Shown here piece after piece: positions 12,710-25,706 of a stretch of 64,000 nucleotides of DNA. The stretch comes from Zerene cesonia (taxonomy: Eukaryota > Arthropoda > Insecta > Lepidoptera > Pieridae), in NCBI RefSeq assembly GCF_012273895.1, contig NC_052120.1:3224001-3288000 (forward strand), written 5' to 3'. The position numbers and the translations under genes are program-made. The notes beneath the pieces are model-generated. The model was not told the origin of the DNA. It saw only the letters and a list, made by a program, of their open reading frames with translations, and did not search any database. Numbering within the stretch: the stretch's first letter is position 1; every line of letters begins with the position of its first letter.

Positions 12710-12833
12710 GTCTATACTCATAATATAAAGCGGATGAGTTTGTTTGTCTCACGGTTGTATATGTCCGTGATCCCTGAGTGCTTTGGGCTACATATGTATG
12801 TACCTTAAGCACAGCCGGGGCGAACTGCTAGTA
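12710..12833. repeat. 'ataaagcggatgagtttgtttg' repeat, shortened (left arm)
   Basis: It reads ataatataaagcggatgagt at one end and cagccggggcgaactgctag at the other, both typical of an insect interspersed repeat. About 40 bases present on the right are missing here. Confidence 0.6.
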
Positions 12834-13265
12834 TATATAATTATATTGCTGGTCTTCATCATCATAATGAAAGTTGCATATAAAACATTGAAAATTGTAT
12901 ACTTTTTATAGTTTTAGCACTACAATGCAATGAATATTATGCAAAGTCCATTTTGTATTCTCGCGCGGTTGTCTAAATACAAAAGTACGAGAAATAGCGA
13001 AAATGGAAAAGAGAAGAATATGGCGAATATTGGATACGACGAACGATTTATACTCGTTTGCGAGACAAGTTATTTGATCTTGCAATTTTTTATAAAAGAG
13101 CTGAGAATTAAAAGTGAAATAAGTACTTTAAAACGTTACGATCAATGTCGAACAAAAAAGTTATCCGTCTAGTGCGAGCATGAGTGGGGAGTTATGAATT
13201 GCTTAAAATTCTTCGGTTCTCCTGAATTTATTGAATAGATATTGATTCATCATAAAATATTAGAT

Positions 13266-13483
13266 ACTAGCTGGAGCCCGCGGCTTTACCCGCGTATTAT
13301 CTGCGTGAAAGGTAGCCTGTGTGCTAATCCAGACTATATCCATCAATGCTATCCATCTATGTACCAAAGCTTATACAGTTTATACAGTTTATACATATTC
13401 CATCGGCGAATTTTTGCGTGAAAGAGTATCTAACATTCATATATACTTACAAATTAATGCGTTTATAATATCTATTAATAGGA
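13266..13483. repeat. Diverged relative of the 'ctagctg...tttataatat' repeat (left arm)
   Basis: It has ctagctggagcccgcggctt, tttacccgcg, tttttgcgtgaaagagta and gcgtttataatat, with a short tandem of cagtttata inside. Same general family as 17026-17221, more decayed. Confidence 0.55.
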
Positions 13484-13650
13484 TATTATTTACGCATACA
13501 CATAGATTTCGACACCAGAATTCCTTATAACAAGCCTTAAAATTGTCACGTTTCACCCAATTAAAAGTTCTGAGGTTACAAACATGAAAAAAGAAACAGT
13601 CGAATTGAGAGCCTCCCCTTTTGAAGTCGCATGAAACAAAAATAGTTAAC

Positions 13651-13708
13651 CATAGGTCACTATGATTGCAATATTATACTATTGCCTTTAATAATAACCA
13701 CCTCATTA
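13651..13708. other. 58-base segment present only in the left arm
   Basis: Between gttaac and aataagcg the left arm holds 58 bases absent from the right arm, where gttaac and aataagcg abut (near 36355-36365). No inverted termini are seen. Confidence 0.8.
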
Positions 13709-16700
13709 AATAAGCGTACCTGCTCAGTAAACACCTAAATGAGCAACCCCAAATTTGTTGACTACAGTGGAACTAAAACCGATTTCAAGTCAGTTTAAGG
13801 CTGGAATAGTGATTCATATAATGAGTATAATAAACAAATCACAGAGATTACAAACACTAGCAGTAAAACAAGCATTGTTAGCGATATTTGGACGTAGCAC
13901 TTACTGCAGTCCCTACTCAGCGACGCAGCCATTTTAAGTGATAAATTACTGTCTACTTGATACCGAATACAGCGCTGTAATTTAACTCATGAAATTGGTA
14001 TGCATAGTAGGATAGTAGTAGATAAGGATTTATACGGTTAGCTTCTTATATTTATGTTTTTCAATATCTTCATAATTTTCTTAAGAATATTGTATATGTT
14101 GTACTTATTTATTGATATCATTGCAAAAAAGCAAGATTTACGCAGATAGTTGATGTAAACGTAAATCGACCGCGAAAATCTTGTAAAAGTCTAATATATA
14201 TAAAAACAATCATACACTCAGTTCTTTTGGCAGATGTGAAAGTAACATTTATATTTTTATTTTGTTAAATACCTTTGTGAATGTGAACCCAGAACTAATT
14301 AATCAAATATGGTGCGATCTAATTAATCAAATAGGCTAATCATTAAAGGTAAGGTAACTTGAGTATCTGATACGTCATAACTCATAAATATGAACCAACG
14401 AGAACGAACGAGCTGACTACGAAGCCAACCCATTCGTTTTTATAAAGTGTATCAATATGATGAGGGATAAAAATTATTGCGGTTTTAATCACAATTTTAT
14501 TTACGTTATAAACTCTGAAGCAATAAGCGCTTTTATGAGCTGCCTAAGTGTTTGTTTAGATATTAATAAAATTCTTTCTGCCTTTTATAGATAGCAATCG
14601 AGAACGAAGAGATTTGAACGGCATTTATTGTCTCAAAACAACTTTGTTATTGATTTAGATAGTGGAGAAACTAGCTTTCTTAGATTTTAGTTCATCACTG
14701 AGAAGATTCAGGTTGTACCTTGAAGTTTGTTTGTTCCTCGGAAACGATAACTTCCTACACTACAGATACTTGAGAATTTAATTTCATACCAGGCAATATC
14801 CCGTTTTTGTTGTCGGAAGAAATAAGAAATAAACAAATTTAACCGGAAGAATTAATTATCATGTTGAAAACCACGTTCGTAACAGACTTACAATTTAATT
14901 AAGTATGATCTTCTCCAATTTAAAAGTGGTATTTTTAAAAACTTTACGAATGCTTAAATAAATGGATTGTTGTTGAAATGTTGGTTCCCAATTCCCCTTA
15001 TCTAATTTTAATGAATTTCTTCGTTTATATTGAATTTACGAACCTAGTTTAAAAATTTACATCAGTAAAGATTTGTAAAACAAACAATGATTTAATGAAA
15101 GACGTAAATGTTTAATGTACACACCATTTAGATGTTTCAGATAATGAGACAATGATATACAAGGTTCTTTATTATTCATGAATGTATATAATGGTAAAGA
15201 AGAATGTAGGGAATGTTAAATGTTATGGAACAAAACGAAAACAAGAAAATATTAACATTGATAGGTAGCTATTTAAAAAGAAAAACTTGTTTATATAGGT
15301 ATCAATTTGTCTATGTCTAGATGAATGAATCAGATTTCAAACATGACACATATAATATGTATACATTTTTTACACGAAAAGAATTTTAGGTTAAAACCAG
15401 ATTTTTTTGTTGACGTTGCGTTTTTTAATAAATTTCTGGTCACAATTTACAATTAATAAAGCATTTGTATGCTATGAAACTAAATATAAAACACTTGCAG
15501 TATTTCAACAAAATACTAAAAAACCTAGTTGAATATTTTAAAATATAGTTGTATAAACTAATTTCAAACAAATATTTGTGTATCCTGTGAAAGTTCTTTT
15601 CGAGCGGTTGAGTAAAAACCTATGCATCTTATTGGTCGTTGAAAAACTAAAAATTTCCCGGACTACGAAGTGAAACTAAAAATTTCTCCATTTGAAGTAC
15701 ACTTTAAACAATTTGGAAGCAAATTTATAGGATTCTACAAAGTATGGAAAGTTCCTTTAGGAAGAAAAATTCAGACTAGAACCAGTGAAGTAAGAAATAT
15801 AATCACGGTTAGCTACTGTGAAAATATAATGTTTTAATTGAATTTAAGAGTGTTAACTCAAAGTCATTCCAAAAATACGTATAGAAACCTTAGATATACA
15901 GAAGTCCAAGAAAATACAATATGATAAAAATATAGAACGACTGACGAAATTAAAGCATTATTCCGTGTCATTATCTAATCCATATCTTCGTAATTTGTGT
16001 ACAGAACATCGTGTGGTTTTTATTGATTCCATTAACAAACAATACAATCTGGTTGCAATTAATTCGATCGATCCGATCAAATCCCGTCGGTCTCGCGACA
16101 GATGACTAACATTTGTACTTTCGTTTGTAAGTTTGTGTGAATCTGTTGAATTTAAATTGAATGAATGAGCTTTTATTTGTTTTTTTTTTTCAGTTATTTG
16201 GGAATGCACTACTACAATAAGATAAAAGTATTCAATAGTTATCATCATCGATTTTACCGAAAAGCACGAAAGCTATCTAGGTGGAAACTTAAATGCACTG
16301 CGCAAGAGAAATATACGTCCTTTAATGCAGTAGTTTATAATGAAATAAGTGCATTACTTATTGTATCACGTTCATAGGCCGATGGGAAGACATTCGACTA
16401 TTAGAAGAGTTAAATCCTCTGTAAAAAAATCTACGAGCTTTATAATTCTTAAAGATTATAAGTATTTTCGGGACTTCTTCCGCTGGTTGATTTTACGAAT
16501 GTTTAAAATGACACTTTCACGAAATAAAACGGTGTACTGCGATCATTAAATATTAACTAAATAAATTCATTCATCATAATTAATAATAAGTTAATATCAT
16601 CCAGTAGGTAAAGAGTAAATTTACGTATGCATTCGACTATAATCGTATAAGTTACAAGTTAATTTATTAGTTAGCAGGTTGCATGTCGTCGCTGCGACGG

Positions 16701-17025
16701 GCGCACGTAATGAAAAGAGGGAAATTCCTTAATCCTCACAAAGCCGACGCTCCGCTAAGGGACTTCAGTCATCATGTTACGGATCAGGATTCAATTAGCA
16801 AGTCCAATAATCGTTTAACGTTTGTTCTTTACAACGGTAATGACATTGTTGTTTACAATTGTGTTACTTCAGTTATCGTAGTGTACAGCTGAATGGAACC
16901 GGGGTTTAATTTGATGTAATCTAATTTGTATTTGTGACAGAGTATTTATACAGACTATATATAGTGTAGGTGAAATGAAGGTGATGCTAACACACGAAAA
17001 ATATCCAGAGTGGCTACTAATTTAC

Positions 17026-17221
17026 ACTAGCTGCGCCCCGCGGTTTCACCCGCGTAAGTCCGTATCCCGCAGGAATATCGGGATAAAAAGTTGCCTATAT
17101 GTTATTCCAGATGTCCAACTTTCTACGTACCAAATTTCATTGCAATCGGTTCAGTAGTTTTTGCGTGAAAGAGCAACAAACACACACACATCCTTACAAA
17201 CTTTCGCATTTATAATATTAG
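17026..17221. repeat. 'ctagctgcgcccc...tttataatatta' repeat, second copy (left arm)
   Basis: Nearly the same sequence and length as 5960-6155, giving a clear family pair within one arm. Confidence 0.7.
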
Positions 17222-17931
17222 TATTTTACATTAATGTATGGGTAAAAGTAATTTAACAACAATATATCATTAAATATTATTAAACGCAAGTAAAATAATC
17301 ACCGTTTTTGTATATGAAAGAAAAACACCTGCCATAAAGCCTAGGATAAATAAATCTTTGATAAAAAAACAAAATTTGCATATCTACAGAAGGTTACCCT
17401 CAGGGATTGTAATATAATAATCTCGAATGGGAAGGTAGCCCGTCCGTATGTGTAGAATAATGCGCGTATACAATTTATATTTGTGCATTAGGTATTGAAT
17501 TTTCGTGAACATTCACTCTTATAATATTAAATAGTATTGTATTTATTGAAATAAAAGAAAATATTGATAAAATAATGGATGCTTTTATATAAAGTAGGTA
17601 TTTGTTTTGAAATCAAAAGGGGGCTGTATTTAATATTAGTTTGATCGATCGTAAGAATGTACTGCAATTCTACACAACTGCCTAATTGATGTAGTCAGTT
17701 GATAACTAATCGTCAGACTGTTTACAAAGTGAGGGTAGTTGGGCCGACCATTGAATCAACAACGTAAGTACCGTGGCAGGAATACGCCACGTTTCTAAGT
17801 GATTCGACACTTTATTGGATAGCTAAACGAGTTTTGACAAGTTACGAAAAGCGACATCTTAATGGACAATTATCCATCCAATAAAATATTAAAACGAAAT
17901 TGATATCCGACAATACAATAATATTATAAAT

Positions 17932-18105
17932 ATACCAGCTGACCGACAAACGCTGTTTTGCCTGACTTATAATTTAGGAGTACGAAAAAATGATTTTTAC
18001 TGGTTTTCAGACCTACCCGATATGCACACAAATTTTCAAGAGAATAGCTCCTGTTTGTGAGGAGTGTGGTAACTAACATTGTGCCACGAATAAATATATA
18101 TAGCG
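17932..18105. repeat. 'cgacaaacgctg' repeat (left arm)
   Basis: Same family as 2501-2682: cagctgaccgacaaacgctg, then cagacctacccgatatgcac. The open frame on its - strand is part of the repeat. Confidence 0.55.
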
Positions 18106-21100
18106 ATAATACGATTGTGTTTAGACATGAATTGCACATTACAGTAATAAATATAGAGTTGCTTTACTAATTGTTGAAGTTAAGTTTAATTTTGCCATTA
18201 CAAAGGGAAAATGCTCAATTAGTGCCACGTTTAATTGTAAAAGCTTTTCCTGTAATTTAAATTAATTACTTCTAGGAAGCTCCCCTACTATGACTATTGC
18301 CAACTACGTGCAGTTTTGAGAAGATTTATAGCGTCGTTATACTAACCAGCCGATTTCTGTTCCCACGTGGTAAAGAATTATCATACACAAACTAGCTGGT
18401 GCTAGCTATATTACTAAAGTAAACCGGGCTTTTGTCATTTTGGTTTTATTCATAAACTCCAAATTACAGTTATTCATACAAATCGGTAAAAAGCGTATCG
18501 AAGCATGGTGATGAAAGATTATTATAAAAACATTTTCATAACCGTTAAAAAAAATTAATTCACCCGATTATAATGTCTCTCAAATGCCCGAGTATCTGTC
18601 AAAAGATATAAATCGTCGTTTAGTAAACAAAACAAAGCCCACTCAAAACACAGAGAGGTTCTCACATAGTATAATTAAGAGGCACACTTAACATGGCCTG
18701 AGTGAGGGTGCCACTCAATTATTCGTAACCTGATGCGCGATCACGGCTCGCCACAAGCACCCCGCACTCCGCAGTATGAAACAAAATTTCACACGTCACA
18801 CGCGCCCTGCATTATATAATTAGATGTATGACAGGTACTCGCCGTGTAATGTGCCCCATTTAAGTGAGCAAGACTAATAAGTGGACTTAGTTCATTGTCT
18901 TGGCAAATGCGCCTCGGCTAGTAAATGGGGTATCTGGTAACCATGCTCTAAACTCTAAGGTGTTGTAACCCGGCCGTCTACTTACACTTGATTAATTTTT
19001 ATACATATATTTTTATATATATATTTAATGTAAGTTGAATCGCGGCTTAATCATTATATAAAAAAAATCGCTATCTTTTAATTCTTCTAGCAACAAAGGA
19101 AAGAGAAAGGGAAATAATGAAGGTACTTTGTAATATACACGTTTCTTTTTTTTATTTGCAAAATCTCAAATTATCGTCTAACGTTACTATGAAACGTTTA
19201 ATTCCTTACAAATTTAAACAGACTGAAATGAAGAGCAAGAAATATAGTCTAGCTGTAGCCGTCAACTTCGTCCGCGTGGTCAAAATAAATATACTTAGTA
19301 TATATAGGGTAGAAACTTTCATCATCTATTTTATCATCTTGATGGTAGAGTAATGAAGATCTACATCATATCTGCATGCGGAATTTCAGTCCGATTGGTC
19401 CAGTGGCTTTATATGCGTTGATGGATCTCTTAATCAGCTTTGCCTCTTATATATTATATCATAAGCATCTTATCTACCACATAGCATCTCCATTTTGTAT
19501 TGTTTTTCTAACCATACCACCATTAATATCGTACAGAAACAATGTATTATATAATACTTCTGTTATGCTTCAGGATGAATCGCGAATGAAATAGCTAAAT
19601 TTATTTCCCTATAATTGAAGTTGTTAGTATATTCAGGTTGTATTACAAAACCCACCCTTAATGTCATTTCAAATGAAACCTGTCATAAACTTGCCTATAT
19701 CTATTTTATGAAGAGATCTGTTCGTGAACGGTTTTTACTAATTGTATATCTGTTTTTATTTCGACGCAATTAATTACTAGTAAAGCAGTATGATTATATT
19801 ACTCTCATAAAATATAAATGTTCAGTACGTCTCACGTTCTGACTTTTGGGACAAATCTAAAAGTTGCAACCAACGATTCATAAAGGATACCATAAGTTCC
19901 AACTAACCCTTTGGATACTAAGGATCCTAGCATATTTCAATACCAAAATAATATTAAATCGAAATTACAATATGTTAAATTGTTAGAAAGAGACAAGATA
20001 TATGAATTTTACATTCAGAAGCCTGGGGAAATAAGCAATGTTTTCCGTACACATTTTTCTATTTCTCTAATATTGAAATAAGAAATCAAATTGCTTTACT
20101 CTGTTTTATAGCTGAAAACAGTAGAGTATTATTCAAAGAGATTACCTTCGTTCAGCATCTCTTTCTTGCGTTGTGAATTAGTTGTTATGCTCTGCTAATA
20201 AGATTTAGTTTGGTGTGACTCTCCTTGATGGGTGAGCCACACGGTGAGATTAGAACGTGTCATTACGATGCTCGTTAAGATACGGGACATGACGAATTGC
20301 AGATCTGAAGAAAATATAGCAATCGTGGAGCATTATTGCCAAGGGAATTTTGATTCAAATTTTTAAGAAACATAATTTGAGGTACAACTTTGCTATTAGG
20401 ATTTGAAATTAAGTGATTGAACTATATTTCTGTCACATTAAAAAGTAATACATAAGGATCTATAATTCATATTTTCAAAATAAAGATTTATAGTTCGATC
20501 ACAAAATTGTGTTATTAATTGATTTGCTATCAGAATTTATTGTGGTTATTTAATTAATCAATGTCCATGCATGGAACTGTTTATTTCAAGATAGCCGTAA
20601 TTTTTGATTGATAAAACTGTTTGATGTTGATGTCAAAGACCATATAGGGAACGAAATATAATGGCCGATGGTAATCTACAAACGACAGTTTTCATTCATA
20701 ATTGACATATAAATAAGGTTAATTTATGGTTTGATGAAAGCGATGTTATGATAAAACGTGAATCAACGAGGGATGGAATGTAATATATACTACCAGTACA
20801 CGCGATTTTATCTGCGTAAAATGAGGATGGAATTTGAGATGAATTTTATGTCGTCTTTGCTTACTATTAGAATTTCTATGTGTGTAATATTTATCTGAAA
20901 CTTGAGACTATATTTTTACAATAAAGTTTATTTGATTTCATGAATTAATCTACCTATAATTTCTATTCGATTGTATTTGATTTGCATTACAATAATAAAA
21001 TGGCGTTCATGATAGTGGTAACTGCTAAATTCCTTATAGATATTATGTACCAGATGACTAGCATATACCGTATTTGATATTAAGGAGTGGAGCACCGGAA

Positions 21101-21343
21101 CCAAAAGCTTACAGCGTGTCTAATGCTGGCCATATACGTATTATCAACACAATGCTATCTTTGATACGGCCAATTTGGTACTTAGCATTTATATTACCCG
21201 TTAGTACTGTATGAATTTTTGAGTAGGGCTTAAACAGAAACTGTGAAATACGAAGATGAATAATTTTACGATGTTTCACTAAAGACACCTTGTGTTTGAT
21301 TGTTAAGTCGTATAAAAGCAAGCTGTTTAGAATTCACTTTTTG

Positions 21344-21495
21344 TATGTCATAGTCGGCGGTAGCCCATCATCATTTGGAGAGGCATAAAGTCAAAATGCA
21401 GACGTTACGCATCTACAAATTGATTGCCATATTTAAATGGAGGCAGGATTAACGAGAGGAATAAAGGAAAGGACTGGATAGGGTAAGGAAAAAGA
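21344..21495 (+). repeat. Internally deleted copy of the 'ggtaagcgctacca' family (left arm)
   Basis: It has the cggtagcccatcatcatttgg and attaacgaga...aaaggactgg parts, but lacks about 44 bases (ggagctgg to the start of cgctacca) that are present in the right-arm copy. Confidence 0.6.
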
Positions 21496-22215
21496 TATTA
21501 TATGACATATTCATAAATTTTACAGAAAAAGAGTTTAATTAAGCAAGTAGCTTAATTTCATCGTTGTAAGAAATGGAGACAAAGTAACATAAAGGGTTAT
21601 TCTGTAATATAACCCTCAATGGATTCTATTCTGTGGTTTTGTGGCAATTTTTTGTTATGGTATTTATTACGCGTATCATAGATATCATAATCGCAAACTG
21701 GTTTTAAGAACTTCAATAAGAAGCACATTAAGATCTCTTCAATATCAAATACTGTTGGCCCCATATCCTGAATTTTTATGTTAAGCATAAAAAAGAAAGC
21801 AATCAATGTATTTGTCGAAGGTATATTGTCAAATCCGTGATAATACAATTTCACTAGATATTATTTAACAGTAGACTATCAATCCATGATATCTCTTACA
21901 ATTCAACGGTCTGATTTAGTGACATTGTACGTGAAATACGTTTCAGTTCAGACGATAAAATCGCTCGTGCGACGCGAAAGAAAGACCAAACAAACACACT
22001 TACAAACAAACAGACAAACAAACTTTCTTCACGTTGACCCAGGGTGAATATATATACCCCTTATAACTTTACACAGCAGACCTTACGTTATCTGTCTATA
22101 AATGTTTCATAAATAAGCTTTTACCCCATTATGCACCCTTTCCTAGTTTTATATCTCTATAGTTCTACTACAAAATATGACCTTTGTCCTCTACATTAAA
22201 GTAGAGTGAACCTTC

Positions 22216-22288
22216 TAGGGAAGCGCGCTCCCTCTTAGACTACATCTACGCTTACCAGCAGGCGATATGGTAGTCAAGCGCTTCCCTA
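22216..22288. mobile_element. 73-base element with 11-bp inverted termini (left arm)
   Basis: TAGGGAAGCGC opens and GCGCTTCCCTA closes it, a perfect 11-bp inverted repeat. The interior cttaccagcaggcg resembles part of the 'ggtaagcgctacca' repeat family found elsewhere in the window, so it may be a derived or composite copy. Confidence 0.55.
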
Positions 22289-23406
22289 TCACACATAACA
22301 AAAAAAAAAGAAAATGATACAGTGGGTCTAACTTGAAAACTGTCTCTCGCATTCATACACAATATTATGATTTCATACATAGGTAGATATGATGCCTAAA
22401 ACTTAACATAATACGATAAATTATCAATAAGTTGTAAGGATATTCACAATGATAAAGAAGAAAAATAACACAACTTCGTTAATTGAATGTAACATATTCT
22501 CAACTTTCCTTTTATGCTAAACAAAATTCGGCAACTTTTAACAAGATTAACTTCGCGGGACTTGTATCGACGAAGATCTTAGAAATTATAACTTTCTAAA
22601 AATATAAGCGAATTCTTAGACTGGATTTTTTAGATTAAGGAAAAGGTCATTCATTTTACTGTTCGTGAAAAATACTTAGAGTAGATTAGAATTATTTTAA
22701 CTTCTACTTTGAACTAACCGTCATACAAAAGCAATGTTCAGCTTATTACATTTCTAACAATATCAGTTTTTGTGTTTAAAATTTTAAAATTTTCTCGTGT
22801 GTGATGTCTAATTAGTACATGAAAATGATTATTTTTTTAATAGCAGACGTTGCTGTGGCGGATAATGATTAGACAAGAAATAAAGTTGCATACTTGCTTA
22901 CTTATAAGAGTGATTTTACACTCTTCGGGATTTTCTGTAGAACTTGGCGCTTATTCAGATCTCATTATTTTTTCGGCGAAATCCACAACCAAACATATTC
23001 ATAGTACCTATTGAACTTGGCTATACTTTTATACATTTATGATTTCGGTGGATTTTATTACATGCACAAATTAGATTTTAGGTGTTCTCTTTACGATCTC
23101 GTGTAATTAAATAAATCAATAATGAGAACATTCTTCACAATTATAATAAGACTTATAAAGAGCCAGTTAGCATGAAAACTCATTCAATTATTCTAATAAA
23201 AGCGAGCTTTCCCTATCTTATTGTGAAATATGTAACTTTTGCACCTTTTCTTATGCATAATAATTACGAAGAGAGAGAAAAATAATGCACGCCAGCCTCG
23301 GTTTATAATTCATAGGAGTTATTTATCAAAGTTCAAGTGAAAGGTTTAATTAAAAAATATATATTCAAGAGATATTTAATTATGGCATGTTCAATGTTAA
23401 TCATCA

Positions 23407-23490
23407 CTACATAGTATAAAATAAACTCGCTTAGTCTATCCCTATGTCTCTATGTATGCTATATCTTTAAAACTACGCAACGGACTTGGT
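23407..23490. repeat. 'actacatagtataaaa...acgcaacgga' retroelement tail (left arm)
   Basis: It contains catagtataaaataaactcg, ctctatgtatgctatatctt and aaaactacgcaacgga, the conserved tail of a very abundant lepidopteran retroelement. Confidence 0.7.
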
Positions 23491-24236
23491 ATTTGCAATT
23501 AGCATGTAGAAATAATTACACATAATTAGTCTTTTTTATCATACCTTGATTACTTAAGAAATACCAATAATCCTCGAAAATTTAAATTGGCCAAGTTCCC
23601 AATTACCGTTTCCCTAAAATTGTACCTCGTAACATAGTACTAGTCCACTTTAGAGTGAAAGACAAAACAGAGAGACGAATGGATAATTTTTAAAGCCAAA
23701 CCGTCAACAAAGAGCTAATCTGGTTGCTCGCTCGCTAACGTTTGCTCAACAAACAGCTATGTTTGTGCGGACAATAGCCAAAGTACAATAATTGCGCTTC
23801 GAGTGGCCAAAAGCCACTATTCCGCAGCGGATTGGATAAAGCTCGACACATATTACACAGACGTGACGTTCTGCGTGACATGCATCTTATGTGGTAGACA
23901 GGCTATTGTGGCTAAATGCGTGTTTAGTTTTTTCTTGCCTGCGAGTTTTGTTTCACGTTTAACAGTTAGAAAATTTAATTATGAAACTACTACACTACGT
24001 AAAATGCATGATTAAGGTCACTATTATGTTTTCATGCAAATGAAAATCGATGGTTTTGATGAAAATACATAAAATAAGGATAAACATATAATTTATCAAA
24101 GATCAATTATAATTGAAGCTTTCGCTAATTAAACTCTTTTACGTATATAATAGAACAATAGATTTATTGAAAAACAAAACATTTACATGAAGTAAATTTA
24201 ATTATAATATATTTCTTGCTATGCTTCAATTAGTAG

Positions 24237-24275
24237 TAGATGTAGTTAAATACGGACGGTATTTAACTACATCTA
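24237..24275. repeat. 17-bp perfect hairpin (left arm)
   Basis: TAGATGTAGTTAAATAC and its exact reverse complement flank a 5-base loop GGACG. It lies between near-direct repeats gcttcaatta (upstream) and gtttcaatta (downstream). Confidence 0.85.
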
Positions 24276-24344
24276 AATGTTTCAATTAAACTGCACTTAA
24301 TTTTTACTTTTATAGCATTAAAATACTTCATAAATGGGAAATTT

Positions 24345-24473
24345 TGAAAGAGTAGAAAAAAATTGATCACAAGGCGGGATTCGAACCCGCGTTTTTTGCC
24401 AAACCGTAGCAACGCCTAGCCTCTCAGTCACCCGTGATCCCGCCACGGTAATCGAATTTCTTCTACTCTTTCA
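24345..24473 (-). repeat. Foldback element enclosing a tRNA-like unit (left arm)
   Basis: Exact mirror of 25578-25706, with identical inverted termini and the tRNA-like core at 24365-24439 on the - strand. Confidence 0.8.
24365..24439 (-). ncRNA. tRNA-like sequence (left-arm copy)
   Basis: Mirror copy of 25612-25686, with the same boxes, stems and downstream T-run. I see no base difference between the two copies. Confidence 0.55.
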
Positions 24474-24525
24474 GTTTCATGTGCCTAAGGGGCACCCCAC
24501 GCCATCTATTGAGATGATTAAGAAC

Positions 24526-25525
24526 NNNNNNNNNNNNNNNNNNNNNNNNNNNNNNNNNNNNNNNNNNNNNNNNNNNNNNNNNNNNNNNNNNNNNNNNNNN
24601 NNNNNNNNNNNNNNNNNNNNNNNNNNNNNNNNNNNNNNNNNNNNNNNNNNNNNNNNNNNNNNNNNNNNNNNNNNNNNNNNNNNNNNNNNNNNNNNNNNNN
24701 NNNNNNNNNNNNNNNNNNNNNNNNNNNNNNNNNNNNNNNNNNNNNNNNNNNNNNNNNNNNNNNNNNNNNNNNNNNNNNNNNNNNNNNNNNNNNNNNNNNN
24801 NNNNNNNNNNNNNNNNNNNNNNNNNNNNNNNNNNNNNNNNNNNNNNNNNNNNNNNNNNNNNNNNNNNNNNNNNNNNNNNNNNNNNNNNNNNNNNNNNNNN
24901 NNNNNNNNNNNNNNNNNNNNNNNNNNNNNNNNNNNNNNNNNNNNNNNNNNNNNNNNNNNNNNNNNNNNNNNNNNNNNNNNNNNNNNNNNNNNNNNNNNNN
25001 NNNNNNNNNNNNNNNNNNNNNNNNNNNNNNNNNNNNNNNNNNNNNNNNNNNNNNNNNNNNNNNNNNNNNNNNNNNNNNNNNNNNNNNNNNNNNNNNNNNN
25101 NNNNNNNNNNNNNNNNNNNNNNNNNNNNNNNNNNNNNNNNNNNNNNNNNNNNNNNNNNNNNNNNNNNNNNNNNNNNNNNNNNNNNNNNNNNNNNNNNNNN
25201 NNNNNNNNNNNNNNNNNNNNNNNNNNNNNNNNNNNNNNNNNNNNNNNNNNNNNNNNNNNNNNNNNNNNNNNNNNNNNNNNNNNNNNNNNNNNNNNNNNNN
25301 NNNNNNNNNNNNNNNNNNNNNNNNNNNNNNNNNNNNNNNNNNNNNNNNNNNNNNNNNNNNNNNNNNNNNNNNNNNNNNNNNNNNNNNNNNNNNNNNNNNN
25401 NNNNNNNNNNNNNNNNNNNNNNNNNNNNNNNNNNNNNNNNNNNNNNNNNNNNNNNNNNNNNNNNNNNNNNNNNNNNNNNNNNNNNNNNNNNNNNNNNNNN
25501 NNNNNNNNNNNNNNNNNNNNNNNNN
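24526..25525. other. Assembly gap of exactly 1000 N at the axis of the inverted repeat
   Basis: A run of exactly 1000 N, a round number typical of a fixed-size scaffolding gap rather than a measured one. Both flanks end at the same base (agaac / gttct), so the gap is the exact centre of symmetry. Nothing can be said about the sequence inside, and open frames running through it are meaningless. Confidence 0.99.
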
Positions 25526-25577
25526 GTTCTTAATCATCTCAATAGATGGCGTGGGGTGCCCCTTAGGCACATGAAAC

Positions 25578-25706
25578 TGAAAGAGTAGAAGAAATTCGAT
25601 TACCGTGGCGGGATCACGGGTGACTGAGAGGCTAGGCGTTGCTACGGTTTGGCAAAAAACGCGGGTTCGAATCCCGCCTTGTGATCAATTTTTTTCTACT
25701 CTTTCA
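25578..25706 (+). repeat. Foldback element enclosing a tRNA-like Pol III unit (right arm)
   Basis: A 129-base unit bounded by 13-base perfect inverted repeats (TGAAAGAGTAGAA / TTCTACTCTTTCA). The inverted match continues imperfectly inward (agaagaaatt / aatttttttct). Inside is the tRNA-like sequence listed separately. It starts 53 bases from the central gap. Confidence 0.8.
25612..25686 (+). ncRNA. tRNA-like sequence with A box, B box and T-run
   Basis: 75 bases. A 7-bp acceptor-like stem (GATCACG with TGTGATC, one G-T pair) closes it. An A-box-like TGACTGAGAGG lies at 25621-25631, a perfect B box GGTTCGAATCC at 25664-25674, and a 5-bp T-arm (GCGGG/CCCGC) has a 7-base loop. A run of seven T at 25689-25695 could end Pol III transcription. 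It is not a normal tRNA: the D stem does not pair, the base before the putative anticodon is C rather than T, and two extra bases separate the T-arm from the acceptor stem. It is most likely a tRNA-derived SINE head or tRNA pseudogene. Confidence 0.55.

Larger units (their letters stand above)
1..24525. repeat. Left arm of a 24.5-kb inverted repeat
   Basis: The whole stretch is the reverse complement of 25526-50015. The first bases (gggtaatacaatgtctggg) reappear inverted, ending at 50015, and the last bases (gagatgattaagaac) are mirrored at 25526. Substitutions are roughly one per 100-250 bases by eye near the axis, and indels change the arm length by 35 bases overall. Apart from the mirrored signal-peptide exon and the listed repeats, I see no convincing coding sequence: open frames are under 100 codons and show no family signature. 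The arm begins at the window edge, so it may continue further left. Two haplotypes joined head to head would give this pattern; a real inverted duplication is possible. Confidence 0.97.

Noticed and set aside
15560..15740. Possible additional repeat with two copies of 'actaaaaatttc'
   Set aside because: The internal duplication is short and I recognise no family; it was left as AT-rich DNA.
24481..25570. Two 350-codon open frames across the axis on both strands
   Set aside because: They consist almost entirely of N; only about 15 real codons exist at each end.
25612..25686. Functional tRNA gene
   Set aside because: The D stem does not form, the base 5' of the putative anticodon is C, and the T-arm/acceptor junction has two extra bases. 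It is called tRNA-like instead.
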